From Gammaproteobacteria bacterium (lineage in GTDB: Bacteria > Pseudomonadota > Gammaproteobacteria > Eutrophobiales > Eutrophobiaceae), in NCBI GenBank assembly GCA_003645215.1, contig QNEM01000027.1, positions 1 through 13,097 of the forward strand: a DNA stretch of 13,097 nt. The letters run 5' to 3'. Position 1 is the stretch's first letter. Each line of letters starts with the position of its first letter. The notes below the pieces were generated by a model that saw only the letters and a list, made by a program, of their open reading frames with translations, did not search any database and was not told where the DNA came from. The translations under genes and the position numbers were made by a program. Below are positions 1 through 8,794 of the stretch, in pieces.

Positions 1-1978
1 CGTCCCTGGCCTGACCTACGGTACGCACAAACGGCACCATTACCCAGATATTTTCCAGTCCCATATCTTCTCGTACATAACGTAATGCTCGACATTCAAG
101 TTCAAAACACGCCTCAAAATCATCTGATAGATATCGTGATGTCCCGCGGTAACCGATCATCGGGTTCTCTTCCTTCGGTTCATAAAGATCACCACCAATC
201 AGATTGGCGTATTCATTGGACTTAAAATCAGATAAACGAACGATAACGGGGTTCGGTGCAAAGGCGGCACCCAGGGTTGATACACCCTCAACTATGTTCT
301 TGACATAATAATCAATCGGATCCCCATAGGGTTCAATACGCTTATTGATGACCTGTTTCAGCTTTTGTTCCTGGTCATCGTATTCAAGCAAGGCACGGGG
401 ATGAATGCCAATCTTGTTATTAATAATGAATTCAAGTCGTGCAAGTCCAACACCCGCATTAGGGATGGATGCAAATGACATCGCCTTACCTGGATTACCA
501 ACATTCATCATGATCTTTAATGGTGCGGGTGGCATGTTATCCAGTTCGGCCCTGTTAATCTGGAATTCCAGTATGCCCTCATAGACATGACCATTTTCCC
601 CTTCCGAACAGACAACAGTGACTGGTTTTCCATGTTGAATCTGTTGCGTCGCATCACCACAACCGACAACGGCTGGTACACCCAACTCACGTGCGATGAT
701 TGCGGCATGGCAGGTTCGTCCGCCACGGTTGGTGACAATAGCGGAGGCACGCTTCATGACTGGCTCCCAATCTGGATCTGTCATTTCGGTTACCAACACA
801 TCTCCTTCCTGTAGATCATCCATATCTTCCAGTTTTTCAATGACTCTGGCCTTGCCTGAACCAATTTTTTGCCCGATAGCCGCACCTTTAGAAAGTACAT
901 TACCGGTTTCATTTAATTGATAACGCTCTATAACATTGGCATTAGTCCGACTTTGTACTGTCTCTGGACGCGCTTGTACTATATAGATGGCCTTGTCTTC
1001 ACCATCCAGGGCCCATTCGATATCCATCGGTCGGCCATAATGTTTTTCAATAATCACTGCCTGCCGGGCTAAATCCTCGAGTTGCTCATCAGTCAAGCAA
1101 AATAATGCTGCATCCTGTTCTGACACATCTACCGTCTTGACCAGTTCACCTGAATCAGGATCATCGCAGTAAATCATCTTGATGGCCTTGCTGCCAACCT
1201 GACGACTCAAGATGGAGGGTTTGCCTGCATCTAATGATTTTTTATAGACGTAGTATTCATCGGGATTGACCGCGCCTTGTACGACCATCTCTCCCAAACC
1301 ATAACTGCCGGTGATAAACACCACATCATCAAAGCCAGATTCGGTATCGAGTGTAAACATGACACCACTAACACCAATATCACTACGAACCATACGTTGC
1401 AGGCCAGCTGATAATGCAACTTCTTCATGAGCAAAGTTCTGATGTACGCGATAGGCAATGGCTCGATCATTGTATAAAGAAGAAAAGACTTCCTTTACTT
1501 TTAACAGGACATCATCAATACCGCGTACATTGAGAAAGGTTTCCTGTTGCCCGGCAAAAGACGCATCGGGTAAATCTTCAGCCGTGGCAGAGGATCGCAC
1601 GGCGATTGATGCGCCTTCTTTACTACCAGTAGACATGGATTTATATGCATCGATGATAGCTTGTTCAAGTTCAGCCTGAAGAGGTGAGTCAATAATCCAC
1701 TGTCGAATCTCCTTGCCTGTCTCTGTTAATTGCTTAACATCGTTGACATCAAGTCCTTTAAGACGAGCATTTATTCGTTCTCTAAGTTGATTTGAATCAA
1801 GAAATTCCCAGAAGGCCCTGGCAGTGGTTGCGTATCCATCTGGCACAGACACACCTGCCCCGGCAAGATTACTGATCATTTCTCCGAGAGAAGCATTTTT
1901 GCCACCAACGAGACCGACATCATTCATGCCCAATTCTCGTAAGGGCATGATGTAATCATTATTAATCAACTTGTTCAT
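1..1978 (-). CDS. ppsA: Phosphoenolpyruvate synthase, 3' end cut by the window edge
   Basis: PEP synthase (pyruvate, water dikinase) converts pyruvate, ATP and water to PEP, AMP and phosphate, the entry step of gluconeogenesis from pyruvate; it is cytosolic. About 659 codons are present from ATG at 1978; the roughly 130 C-terminal residues usual for the family (E. coli about 790) lie outside the window. The N-terminal ATP-grasp domain shows GGKNASLGEM at residues 25-34 and an SSATAEDLP motif near 125-140. The phosphohistidine domain has GGRTCHAAIIARELG with the catalytic histidine at residue 424, close to His421 of E. coli. The PEP-utilising barrel begins afterwards and reads in the same frame to the edge (VMVPFVRTVGQAR), so no frameshift is seen. 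The start is preceded by AGGG about 11 nt upstream. It follows ppsR by 46 bp in the same direction, which suggests co-transcription. Confidence 0.96.
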   Translation of the reverse strand, partial: MNKLINNDYIMPLRELGMNDVGLVGGKNASLGEMISNLAGAGVSVPDGYATTARAFWEFLDSNQLRERINARLKGLDVNDVKQLTETGKEIRQWIIDSPLQAELEQAIIDAYKSMSTGSKEGASIAVRSSATAEDLPDASFAGQQETFLNVRGIDDVLLKVKEVFSSLYNDRAIAYRVHQNFAHEEVALSAGLQRMVRSDIGVSGVMFTLDTESGFDDVVFITGSYGLGEMVVQGAVNPDEYYVYKKSLDAGKPSILSRQVGSKAIKMIYCDDPDSGELVKTVDVSEQDAALFCLTDEQLEDLARQAVIIEKHYGRPMDIEWALDGEDKAIYIVQARPETVQSRTNANVIERYQLNETGNVLSKGAAIGQKIGSGKARVIEKLEDMDDLQEGDVLVTEMTDPDWEPVMKRASAIVTNRGGRTCHAAIIARELGVPAVVGCGDATQQIQHGKPVTVVCSEGENGHVYEGILEFQINRAELDNMPPAPLKIMMNVGNPGKAMSFASIPNAGVGLARLEFIINNKIGIHPRALLEYDDQEQKLKQVINKRIEPYGDPIDYYVKNIVEGVSTLGAAFAPNPVIVRLSDFKSNEYANLIGGDLYEPKEENPMIGYRGTSRYLSDDFEACFELECRALRYVREDMGLENIWVMVPFVRTVGQARD

Positions 1979-2024
1979 ATGTATTAAGACCCTGTTATGA
2001 TATTAAAGATCACTGCTACTAAAA

Positions 2025-2855
2025 TCAGTGACTCTTCAACAATTTTTTTTCTTTGACTATCATTACTGCTATCTCTTCGATAGATATGGCAGTTGAGTCA
2101 ATCGTGAAAATATTATGACTGTTCATAATGATTCCTGCGTGTTTGATTTCTTCCTGGCATTTTTTAAGACTTGCATACATGGTATTGGGACGGCGTTGTT
2201 CGCGAATCGCATTCAGTTGAGACGCTTGAATAGTCAAGCCAACAATCTTGTCGGCATATGGTAATAAAAACCCGGGCAAGGTATCACTTTTCAGGTCATC
2301 GTCCGTTAAAGGATAATTCGCCGCCTTGATCGAAAAATTCATGGCAAGATATAGACAGGTTGGTGTCTTTGCCGAACGCGATACCCCCAGCAGGATAACA
2401 TCTGCTTTATCAAATTTATTTGTTCTGATGCCATCATCATTTTTTAGCGTAAAGTCAATCGCATCCATGTGCTTTTTATAGTCGGCATCATCATAAGTTT
2501 CATGTGGCTTGCCAATAGTATGCGAGGATTCAATCTGTAAACTTTTTTCCAGGGGCTCAATAAATGCATTAAACAAACTAATGACGCAAGCATCGGTAGA
2601 TGAAATAAACTGCTGCACTTCATCATTCACCAATGTGCTGAATACAATTGGTTGTTGCCCAGTAGCTATCGAATCCTTGTTTATTTCACTTGCAACAAAA
2701 TGCGCTTCAATCTCGGTACTAACAAATGAATAGGTTTTATACACAAATTCAATCCCGTCAAATTGTGAAAGTAAACTTTGACCTAGTGACTCAGCTGTTT
2801 TACCCGTCCGATCAGAGACAAAAAAAACAGAGTGCTTGTCAAGATCAGTATTCAT
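2025..2855 (-). CDS. ppsR: PEP synthase regulatory protein (bifunctional kinase/pyrophosphorylase)
   Basis: This DUF299/YdiA-family protein inactivates PEP synthase by ADP-dependent phosphorylation of an active-site threonine and reactivates it by phosphate-dependent dephosphorylation (established for the E. coli protein). The 276 residues match the E. coli length of 277. The N-terminus has the family pattern FFVSDRTGKTAESLG at residues 11-25. A P-loop-like motif, GVSRSAKTPTCLYLAM, spans 157-172, followed by AANYPLT, and the C-terminus carries SIEEIAVMI. The P-loop has Ala where many homologues have Gly or Ser just before the Lys; I regard this as ordinary variation. It lies 39 bp after prpF and 46 bp before ppsA, all in one direction. 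In E. coli ppsR and ppsA are divergent, so the tandem order here implies regulator and target come from one message. The start is ATG at 2855, with only a weak AGAAGA-like ribosome site. Confidence 0.95.
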   Translation of the reverse strand: MNTDLDKHSVFFVSDRTGKTAESLGQSLLSQFDGIEFVYKTYSFVSTEIEAHFVASEINKDSIATGQQPIVFSTLVNDEVQQFISSTDACVISLFNAFIEPLEKSLQIESSHTIGKPHETYDDADYKKHMDAIDFTLKNDDGIRTNKFDKADVILLGVSRSAKTPTCLYLAMNFSIKAANYPLTDDDLKSDTLPGFLLPYADKIVGLTIQASQLNAIREQRRPNTMYASLKKCQEEIKHAGIIMNSHNIFTIDSTAISIEEIAVMIVKEKKLLKSH

Positions 2856-2894
2856 TAATTTATCTTCTTATTGAACAAGAAAAAGTTCCAACAT

Positions 2895-4067
2895 TCAGAG
2901 AATATCACCGGGAACAAATACACAACCGTCCATCAGTGTCCGTGCACTGCGACTCATGCTCACTTTGGTGGCGATCCACTCACCATCAACCAGTGCCGCT
3001 TCTGCGCCAACCTTTAACGTGCCGGAGGGATGTCCGAAACGGATGGCTTGACGCTCGCTGCCTCCCGCAGCCAGATTCACCAATGTGCCGGAAATGGCTG
3101 CAGCTGTACCGATAGCTACCGCTGCTGTACCCATCATGGCATGGTGTAATTTCCCCATAGACAGTGCCCTAACCAGCAGATCAATATCTCCTGCTGGTAT
3201 TGCTTTGCCACTGGAGGCCGTATACGTTTCCGGGGCTGCCACGAAAGCCACTTTTGGCGTGTGTTGACGTTGTGAGGCCTCACCGATGTCCTTGATCAGA
3301 CCCATTTTTATGGCCCCATGTGCCCGGATCGTTTCGAACATGGTCAGCGCTTTTTCATCGTTGTTGATGGCGTCCTGTAATTCGGTGCCGGAATAACCAA
3401 TACTCTCTGCATTGATAAAAATAGTCGGGATGCCGGCATTGATCATCGTCGCTTTAAGCTTGCCAATCCCCGGCACCTCCAGGTCATCAACCAGGTTTCC
3501 TGTCGGGAATAGAGCACCATCACCCGGGTTGATAAATTCAACCTTGATCTCTGCGGCCGGAAACGTCACTCCATCCAACTCAAAATCACCGGTTTCCTGC
3601 ACCTCACCATTGCTCATGGGTATGTGCGCGATAATAGTTTTATTGATATTAGCCTGCCAGATACGCACCTCGGCGGTACCCTCTTGCGGGATCCTTTTCT
3701 CATCCACCAGGCCCTTACTTATGGCGAAAGCACCCACAGCCGCAGTCAGGTTGCCGCAGTTACCGCTCCAGTCGATAAAGGGTTTATCTATTGAAACCTG
3801 ACCGAAAAGATAATCCACATCGTGATCGGCCTGAATACTTTTTGACAGGATCACGGTCTTACTGGTACTGGAGGTCGCACCACCCATGCCATCGGTGTGC
3901 TTTGCGTATGGATCCGGGCTACCGATGACGCGTAACAACAGGGCATCGCGTGCAGCACCCGGCACCTGCGCCGGTGCTGGCAGATCTTCAAGATTAAAGA
4001 ACACGCCTTTGCTGGTGCCGCCACGAATATAGGTGGCAGGGATCCTGATCTGGGGTAGCTGGCTCAT
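2895..4067 (-). CDS. prpF: 2-methylaconitate cis-trans isomerase PrpF
   Basis: PrpF isomerises the trans-2-methylaconitate released by AcnD to the cis form, which can then be hydrated to 2-methylisocitrate. It is needed in methylcitrate cycles that use AcnD in place of PrpD. The protein has 390 residues, the usual family length. The N-terminal signature IRGGTSKGVFF is at residues 14-24. The two catalytic residues known from Shewanella PrpF, a lysine and a cysteine, map to K70 (SSTSKTVIL) and C104 (WSGNCGNLTAA), both at the same offset of three from the published Lys73 and Cys107. The fold is of the diaminopimelate-epimerase type. The start ATG at 4067 has a clear AGGAG seven bases upstream. 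The gap from the acnD stop is only 14 bp, so the two are almost certainly translated from one message. Confidence 0.97.
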   Translation of the reverse strand: MSQLPQIRIPATYIRGGTSKGVFFNLEDLPAPAQVPGAARDALLLRVIGSPDPYAKHTDGMGGATSSTSKTVILSKSIQADHDVDYLFGQVSIDKPFIDWSGNCGNLTAAVGAFAISKGLVDEKRIPQEGTAEVRIWQANINKTIIAHIPMSNGEVQETGDFELDGVTFPAAEIKVEFINPGDGALFPTGNLVDDLEVPGIGKLKATMINAGIPTIFINAESIGYSGTELQDAINNDEKALTMFETIRAHGAIKMGLIKDIGEASQRQHTPKVAFVAAPETYTASSGKAIPAGDIDLLVRALSMGKLHHAMMGTAAVAIGTAAAISGTLVNLAAGGSERQAIRFGHPSGTLKVGAEAALVDGEWIATKVSMSRSARTLMDGCVFVPGDIL

Positions 4068-4081
4068 GTTTTATCTCCTGC

Positions 4082-6703
4082 TCAAGCCGCGTTAGATTCA
4101 AGGAAGTCTTGAGCGAAACGCTGCAGGACGCCACCGGCGGCATACACATGCACTTCTTCGGCGGTATCGAGCCGACAGGTCACTGGTATTGTCACCTTAT
4201 CTCCGTTGGCACGAGTCATGACGACAGTCAGATCTGCACCTGGTGAGATCTCACCGATGACATCGTAAGTTTCGGTGCCATCGATAGCGTAGGTATTGCG
4301 GTTTTCACCGGCCTTGAACTCCAGCGGTAAAACACCCATCCCCACCAGGTTGGTACGGTGGATGCGTTCAAAACCTTCGGCCACAATGGCTTCCACACCG
4401 GCCAGGCGAACACCTTTGGCAGCCCAGTCACGGGAAGAGCCCTGACCGTAGTCAGCACCGGCGATGATGATCAACGGTTGCTTACGTTCCATGTAGGTTT
4501 CTATGGCCTCCCACATGCGGCTCTCTTTGCCTTCCGGCTCGATGCGCGCCAGGGAACCCTGCTTCACTTCACCATTCTTATCACGACACATTTCGTTTAA
4601 CAATTTCGGATTGGCGAAGGTAGCACGCTGTGTGGTTAGGTGATCACCACGATGGGTCGCATAAGAATTGAAGTCTACCTCTGGCAGGCCCATCTTATCC
4701 AGGTAGGCACCGGCAGCACTGTCCAACATGATTGCATTAGAAGGCGATAGATGATCGGTAGTAATGTTGTCACCCAGTACCGCCAATGGACGCATGCCCT
4801 TCATAGTACGCTCACCCGCCAATGCCCCTTCCCAATAGGGAGGACGACGAATATAGGTGCTCTGGGGACGCCAGTCGTACAATGGACTTTCGGCTTCTTT
4901 CGCCTTGCCCAGTTCGAACATGGGGGTATAGACCTGATTAAACTGTTCAGGCTTAACACTTTCTTTGACGATCGCATCTATCTCTTCATCGCTGGGCCAG
5001 ATATCTTTCAGCGTTACCGGATTACCATCCTTGTCTGTGCCCAATACATCCTTCTCGATATCGAAACGTATGGTACCGGCAATAGCGTAGGCAACCACCA
5101 GCGGTGGTGAAGCCAGGAAGGCCTGCTTGGCATAAGGATGGATACGACCATCGAAGTTCCGGTTACCAGAGAGTACGGCAGTGGTATACAGGTCACGGTC
5201 GATGACTTCTTGCTGGATTTTTGGATCCAGCGCACCACTCATGCCGTTACATGTGGTACAGGCGTAGGCGACGATACCAAAGCCAAGCTTTTCCATTTCG
5301 GGCAGCAGACCAGATTCTTCCAGGTACAGCTTGACGACCTTGGAACCCGGTGCAAAAGAAGATTTAACCCAGGGCTTACGCACTAGACCCAGTTCATTGG
5401 CCTTACGTGCTATCAGACCAGCGGCAACCATATTGCGTGGGTTACTGGTATTGGTGCAGGAGGTGATGGCCGCGATGATCACCGCACCATCTGGCATTTT
5501 TCCTTCTGCCTCTTCCGCCTTTGCCTTGTCCAGTCCAACCGCAATACCGCGTGCTTCCAGATCCGAAGTCGGCAAACGTCGATGTGGATTTGATGGTCCC
5601 GCCATATTGCGGCATACCGTTGACAGATCAAATGTCAGTACACGCTCATATTCAGCCTGTTTAAGATCATCAGCCCACAGGCCTGTTACTTTAGCGTAGT
5701 TTTCTACCAGTGCGACTTGTTCTGGTTCACGGCCAGTCAGTTTTAGATAATCGATAGTCTGCTCGTCGATGTAGAACAAGCCAGCTGAGGCACCATATTC
5801 CGGTGTCATATTTGATATTGTGGCACGATCACCGATAGTTAATCCGGCGACACCATCACCAAAGAATTCAAGGTAGGCAGAAACAACTTTCTCGTTACGC
5901 AGAAATTCAGTTATTGCCAGCACCAGATCAGTAGCCGTTATACCCGGCTGACGCTTACCGGTCAGTTTGACACCGATAATGTCAGGCAGACGCATCATGG
6001 AGGGTCGGCCCAGCATGACGGTTTCGGCTTCAAGACCACCGACTCCGATGGCGATTACACCTAAGGCATCAATATGAGGAGTGTGACTGTCGGTACCGAC
6101 ACAGGTGTCGGGATAAGCTACACGCTTTCCATTTTTGTCTGGGCGTACCTGAATCACCGGTGACATCTTTTCCAGGTTGATCTGGTGCATAATGCCATTC
6201 CCGGCAGGTATTACATCGACGTTTTCAAACGCAGTCTTGGTCCACTCGATAAAGTGGAAACGGTCTTCGTTACGGCGATCCTCGATAACACGATTCTTTG
6301 CAAACGCATCTGGATCAAAACCACCGTATTCAACGGCCAACGAGTGATCAACGATCAATTGAGTGGGTACCACAGGGTTAACCTTGGCTGGATCACCACC
6401 CTGATCTGCAATCGCATCACGCAAACCCGCCAGATCGACCAGAGCAGTCTGACCCAGGATATCATGGCAAACCACACGCGCTGGATACCATGGGAAGTCA
6501 AGATCGCGCTTACTCTCGATAATCTGATTCAGGGAGTCTGTCAGCGTAGCCGGATCACAACGACGTACAAGTTGTTCTGCTAATACACGGGATGTATAAG
6601 GTAAACCGGCATAGCTACCGGGCTTGATCGCCTCAACCGCTTCGCGTGTATCAAAATAATCCAGATCAGAATCAGGCAGGTGTTTGCGGTAATTTGTGTT
6701 CAT
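4082..6703 (-). CDS. acnD: Fe/S-dependent 2-methylcitrate dehydratase AcnD
   Basis: AcnD is an aconitase-superfamily enzyme that dehydrates 2-methylcitrate to 2-methylaconitate in the 2-methylcitrate cycle. At 873 residues it has the length of AcnD proteins and is slightly shorter than AcnA (about 890). The three cysteines that ligate the [4Fe-4S] cluster are visible: C416 in ITSCTNTSNP, and C482 and C485 in YACTTCNG. The substrate-binding segment DTCVGTDSHTPHIDALGV lies at 199-216. The swivelling C-terminal domain has GADYGQGSSRDWAAKG at 749-764. The N-terminus (MNTNYRKHLPDSDLDYFDTREA) and the prpF gene directly downstream separate it from housekeeping aconitase. It follows prpC by 30 bp, with AAGG nine bases before ATG at 6703. 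A short charged insert (PDKNGKR, residues 188-194) sits just before the AYPDTCVGTDSH motif; I attach no function to it. Confidence 0.96.
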   Translation of the reverse strand: MNTNYRKHLPDSDLDYFDTREAVEAIKPGSYAGLPYTSRVLAEQLVRRCDPATLTDSLNQIIESKRDLDFPWYPARVVCHDILGQTALVDLAGLRDAIADQGGDPAKVNPVVPTQLIVDHSLAVEYGGFDPDAFAKNRVIEDRRNEDRFHFIEWTKTAFENVDVIPAGNGIMHQINLEKMSPVIQVRPDKNGKRVAYPDTCVGTDSHTPHIDALGVIAIGVGGLEAETVMLGRPSMMRLPDIIGVKLTGKRQPGITATDLVLAITEFLRNEKVVSAYLEFFGDGVAGLTIGDRATISNMTPEYGASAGLFYIDEQTIDYLKLTGREPEQVALVENYAKVTGLWADDLKQAEYERVLTFDLSTVCRNMAGPSNPHRRLPTSDLEARGIAVGLDKAKAEEAEGKMPDGAVIIAAITSCTNTSNPRNMVAAGLIARKANELGLVRKPWVKSSFAPGSKVVKLYLEESGLLPEMEKLGFGIVAYACTTCNGMSGALDPKIQQEVIDRDLYTTAVLSGNRNFDGRIHPYAKQAFLASPPLVVAYAIAGTIRFDIEKDVLGTDKDGNPVTLKDIWPSDEEIDAIVKESVKPEQFNQVYTPMFELGKAKEAESPLYDWRPQSTYIRRPPYWEGALAGERTMKGMRPLAVLGDNITTDHLSPSNAIMLDSAAGAYLDKMGLPEVDFNSYATHRGDHLTTQRATFANPKLLNEMCRDKNGEVKQGSLARIEPEGKESRMWEAIETYMERKQPLIIIAGADYGQGSSRDWAAKGVRLAGVEAIVAEGFERIHRTNLVGMGVLPLEFKAGENRNTYAIDGTETYDVIGEISPGADLTVVMTRANGDKVTIPVTCRLDTAEEVHVYAAGGVLQRFAQDFLESNAA

Positions 6704-6733
6704 GATTTATGGCCTTAATATCTCAACAACAGC

Positions 6734-7888
6734 TTATTTGCGTTTACTGATCGGTACAAATTTTTGGTTGTCCGGACCAACATAATTAGCACTGGGTCGA
6801 ATTATTTTTCCGTCTTCTCGTTGTTCCATAACATGTGCAGCCCAACCAGAGGTACGCGAAATAACAAATAATGGTGTAAACATTGCTGTGGGAACATTCA
6901 TTAATGAATACGACACAGCTGAATACCAGTCAAGATTAGGAAACATTTTCTTTTCAGCCCACATCACCTTTTCAAGTCGTTCAGCAACCTTGTACATCTT
7001 CAGGTTTTTAGCTTGAGTTCCCAACTTTTTGGCAAGATCTCTTATCATCTTATTGCGTGGGTCACTAATAGTATAAACAGGATGGCCAAAACCGATGACA
7101 ATCTCCTTGCGTGCCATGCGTTCTTTGATATCTGCTTCGGCTTCGTCCGGATTGGCATAACGTTGCTGTATCTCAAAAGCAACTTCATTCGCACCACCAT
7201 GTTTAGGTCCTCGCAAGGCACCAATAGCTCCGGTAATACTTGAGAACATATCTGATCCTGTGCCTGCAATAACGCGACCAGCAAATGTCGAGGCGTTATA
7301 TTCATGTTCCGCATACAGGTTTAATGACGTATGCATGGCACGAACCCATGCAGCCGAGGGCTTCTTGCCGTGAAGTAAATGTAAGAAATGTCCACCTATA
7401 GAATCATCATCTGTTTCAACTTCGATACGCTTGCCATTAATTGCATAGTGATACCAATAGAGCAACATAGAACCAAAACACGCCATCAATTTATCCGCGA
7501 TATCTCTTGCACCAGCTGAATTATGGTCTTCTTTTTCCGGCATCACAGCGCCTAATACTGAACACCCGGTTCGCAACACATCCATGGGATGAGCAGAGGG
7601 TGATAACTGCTCTAAGGAATTCTTCACTGCCATTGGCAATCCACGTAAAGACTGCAATTTGTTTTTATACGCGTTCAATTCTGCTGTTGTTGGTAACTTG
7701 CCATGCACCAATAGATAGGCAATTTCTTCAAACTCACAAGTATCAGCAATATCCAGGATATCGTAGCCCCGGTAATGTAGATCGTTACCCGTTAAACCAA
7801 CAGTACATAGCGCTGTATTACCTGCTTCTGTGCGACTTAATGCGACGGATTTTTTAGGTTTCGGTTTATGTATTTTTTTCTTGGTCAT
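6734..7888 (-). CDS. prpC: 2-methylcitrate synthase
   Basis: PrpC condenses propionyl-CoA with oxaloacetate to give 2-methylcitrate and CoA, the first committed step of the cycle. The protein is 384 residues, typical for PrpC and shorter than hexameric citrate synthase. Citrate-synthase landmarks are in order: AEHEYNAS with H195, GPKHGGANE with H230, the catalytic GFGHPVY with H269, and FPNLDWYSA with catalytic D320. Near the N-terminus KPKKSVALS and AGNTALCTVG match the PrpC-specific start seen in E. coli, which favours PrpC over GltA. DPRNK (277-281) supplies a substrate-binding arginine. ATG at 7888 overlaps the prpB stop codon as ATGA, and AGGAG lies eight bases upstream inside prpB, so translational coupling with prpB is likely. 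Confidence 0.97.
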   Translation of the reverse strand: MTKKKIHKPKPKKSVALSRTEAGNTALCTVGLTGNDLHYRGYDILDIADTCEFEEIAYLLVHGKLPTTAELNAYKNKLQSLRGLPMAVKNSLEQLSPSAHPMDVLRTGCSVLGAVMPEKEDHNSAGARDIADKLMACFGSMLLYWYHYAINGKRIEVETDDDSIGGHFLHLLHGKKPSAAWVRAMHTSLNLYAEHEYNASTFAGRVIAGTGSDMFSSITGAIGALRGPKHGGANEVAFEIQQRYANPDEAEADIKERMARKEIVIGFGHPVYTISDPRNKMIRDLAKKLGTQAKNLKMYKVAERLEKVMWAEKKMFPNLDWYSAVSYSLMNVPTAMFTPLFVISRTSGWAAHVMEQREDGKIIRPSANYVGPDNQKFVPISKRK

Positions 7889-8775
7889 GGTTTGTCTCCT
7901 GAAAATAATTTGTCTAGTTTTTGTTCATAATCGTGATAAGCCAGATAATCATAGAGTTCTGCCCGACTTTGCATCAGATCAACTACATTTTTCTGAGTGC
8001 CCTCTTCTCGCAAGGTTGAATAAACCTTTAGTGCAGCAGCATTCATGGCACGAAAAGCTGACAAAGGGTAAAGTGCCAGGCTAACACCAACCGAAGCCAG
8101 CTCTTCTGTTGTAAATAAAGGCGTCGATCCAAATTCAGTAATATTGGCAAGCACCGGCACACCGACTGCGTCAACAAATTTTTGATACATTGCCAGTTCT
8201 GTCATGGCTTCAGGAAAAATCATATCGGCACCAGCCTCAACACAGGCACAGGCGCGATCAATTGCTGCATCCAGCCCTTCTATAGCCAGTGCATCGGTTC
8301 TCGCCATAATAACGAACTCAGGATCTGTCTTCGCATCAACAGCGGCTTTAATACGATCTACCATCTCGACTTGTGAAACAATGGCTTTATTCGGGCGATG
8401 ACCACAGCGTTTTTGTTGTACCTGATCTTCAATGTGCACTGCTGCGGCACCGGCCTTGATCATCGAACGAATAGTCCGCGCAATATTAAAAGCACCGCCC
8501 CAGCCCGTATCAATATCTACTAATACCGGTAAATCAGTCACATCTGTAATTCGACGCAGATCAATCAAGACATCTTCTAAAGTGGTAATACCCAGGTCAG
8601 GTATACCACAGGATCCTGCTGCTACACCGCCACCGGAAATATACAGGGAACGAAAACCAGTAGCGTCAGCTAAACGTGCGTGATAGGCATTAATAGCGCC
8701 GACAACCTGTAATGGCTTTTCTTCTTCAACAGCAAGCCGAAAACGCGTTCCTGGTGATACCAATTTATTACTCAT
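7885..8775 (-). CDS. prpB: 2-methylisocitrate lyase
   Basis: PrpB cleaves 2-methylisocitrate to pyruvate and succinate, closing the 2-methylcitrate cycle. It belongs to the isocitrate lyase/PEP mutase superfamily and folds as a TIM barrel. The 296 residues match E. coli PrpB in length. The catalytic loop KRCGHRPNK lies at 122-130 with the catalytic cysteine at C124; this sequence separates methylisocitrate lyases from other family members. Mg-binding acidic residues are seen in VDIDTGWGG (D87, D89) and HIEDQ (E116). YISGGG is at 45-50. It lies 19 bp after the GntR gene and overlaps prpC by 4 bp. The ribosome site is weak (GGGA about ten bases before ATG 8775), so part of its translation may depend on coupling to the regulator gene. 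Confidence 0.97.
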   Translation of the reverse strand: MSNKLVSPGTRFRLAVEEEKPLQVVGAINAYHARLADATGFRSLYISGGGVAAGSCGIPDLGITTLEDVLIDLRRITDVTDLPVLVDIDTGWGGAFNIARTIRSMIKAGAAAVHIEDQVQQKRCGHRPNKAIVSQVEMVDRIKAAVDAKTDPEFVIMARTDALAIEGLDAAIDRACACVEAGADMIFPEAMTELAMYQKFVDAVGVPVLANITEFGSTPLFTTEELASVGVSLALYPLSAFRAMNAAALKVYSTLREEGTQKNVVDLMQSRAELYDYLAYHDYEQKLDKLFSGDKP

Positions 8776-8794
8776 TAAGTGATTTCCCGTTTTA

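Noticed and set aside
2726..3115. Plus-strand open frame of about 129 codons across the ppsR-prpF junction
   Set aside because: It lies opposite the start of ppsR and the end of prpF, both with clear family motifs, and its translation shows no recognisable domain.
3412..3801. Plus-strand open frame of about 129 codons opposite prpF
   Set aside because: It is antisense to the conserved core of prpF, which has intact catalytic residues, and its composition looks like a reversed coding frame.
6185..6583. Plus-strand open frame of about 132 codons opposite acnD
   Set aside because: It is antisense to a fully conserved aconitase-family gene and has no own motif or plausible ribosome site.
4082..6703. 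Housekeeping aconitase AcnA
   Set aside because: The length, the N-terminal sequence and the directly adjacent prpF and prpC point to AcnD.
6734..7888. Ordinary citrate synthase GltA
   Set aside because: The short length, the KPKKSVALS N-terminus and overlap with prpB fit methylcitrate synthase.
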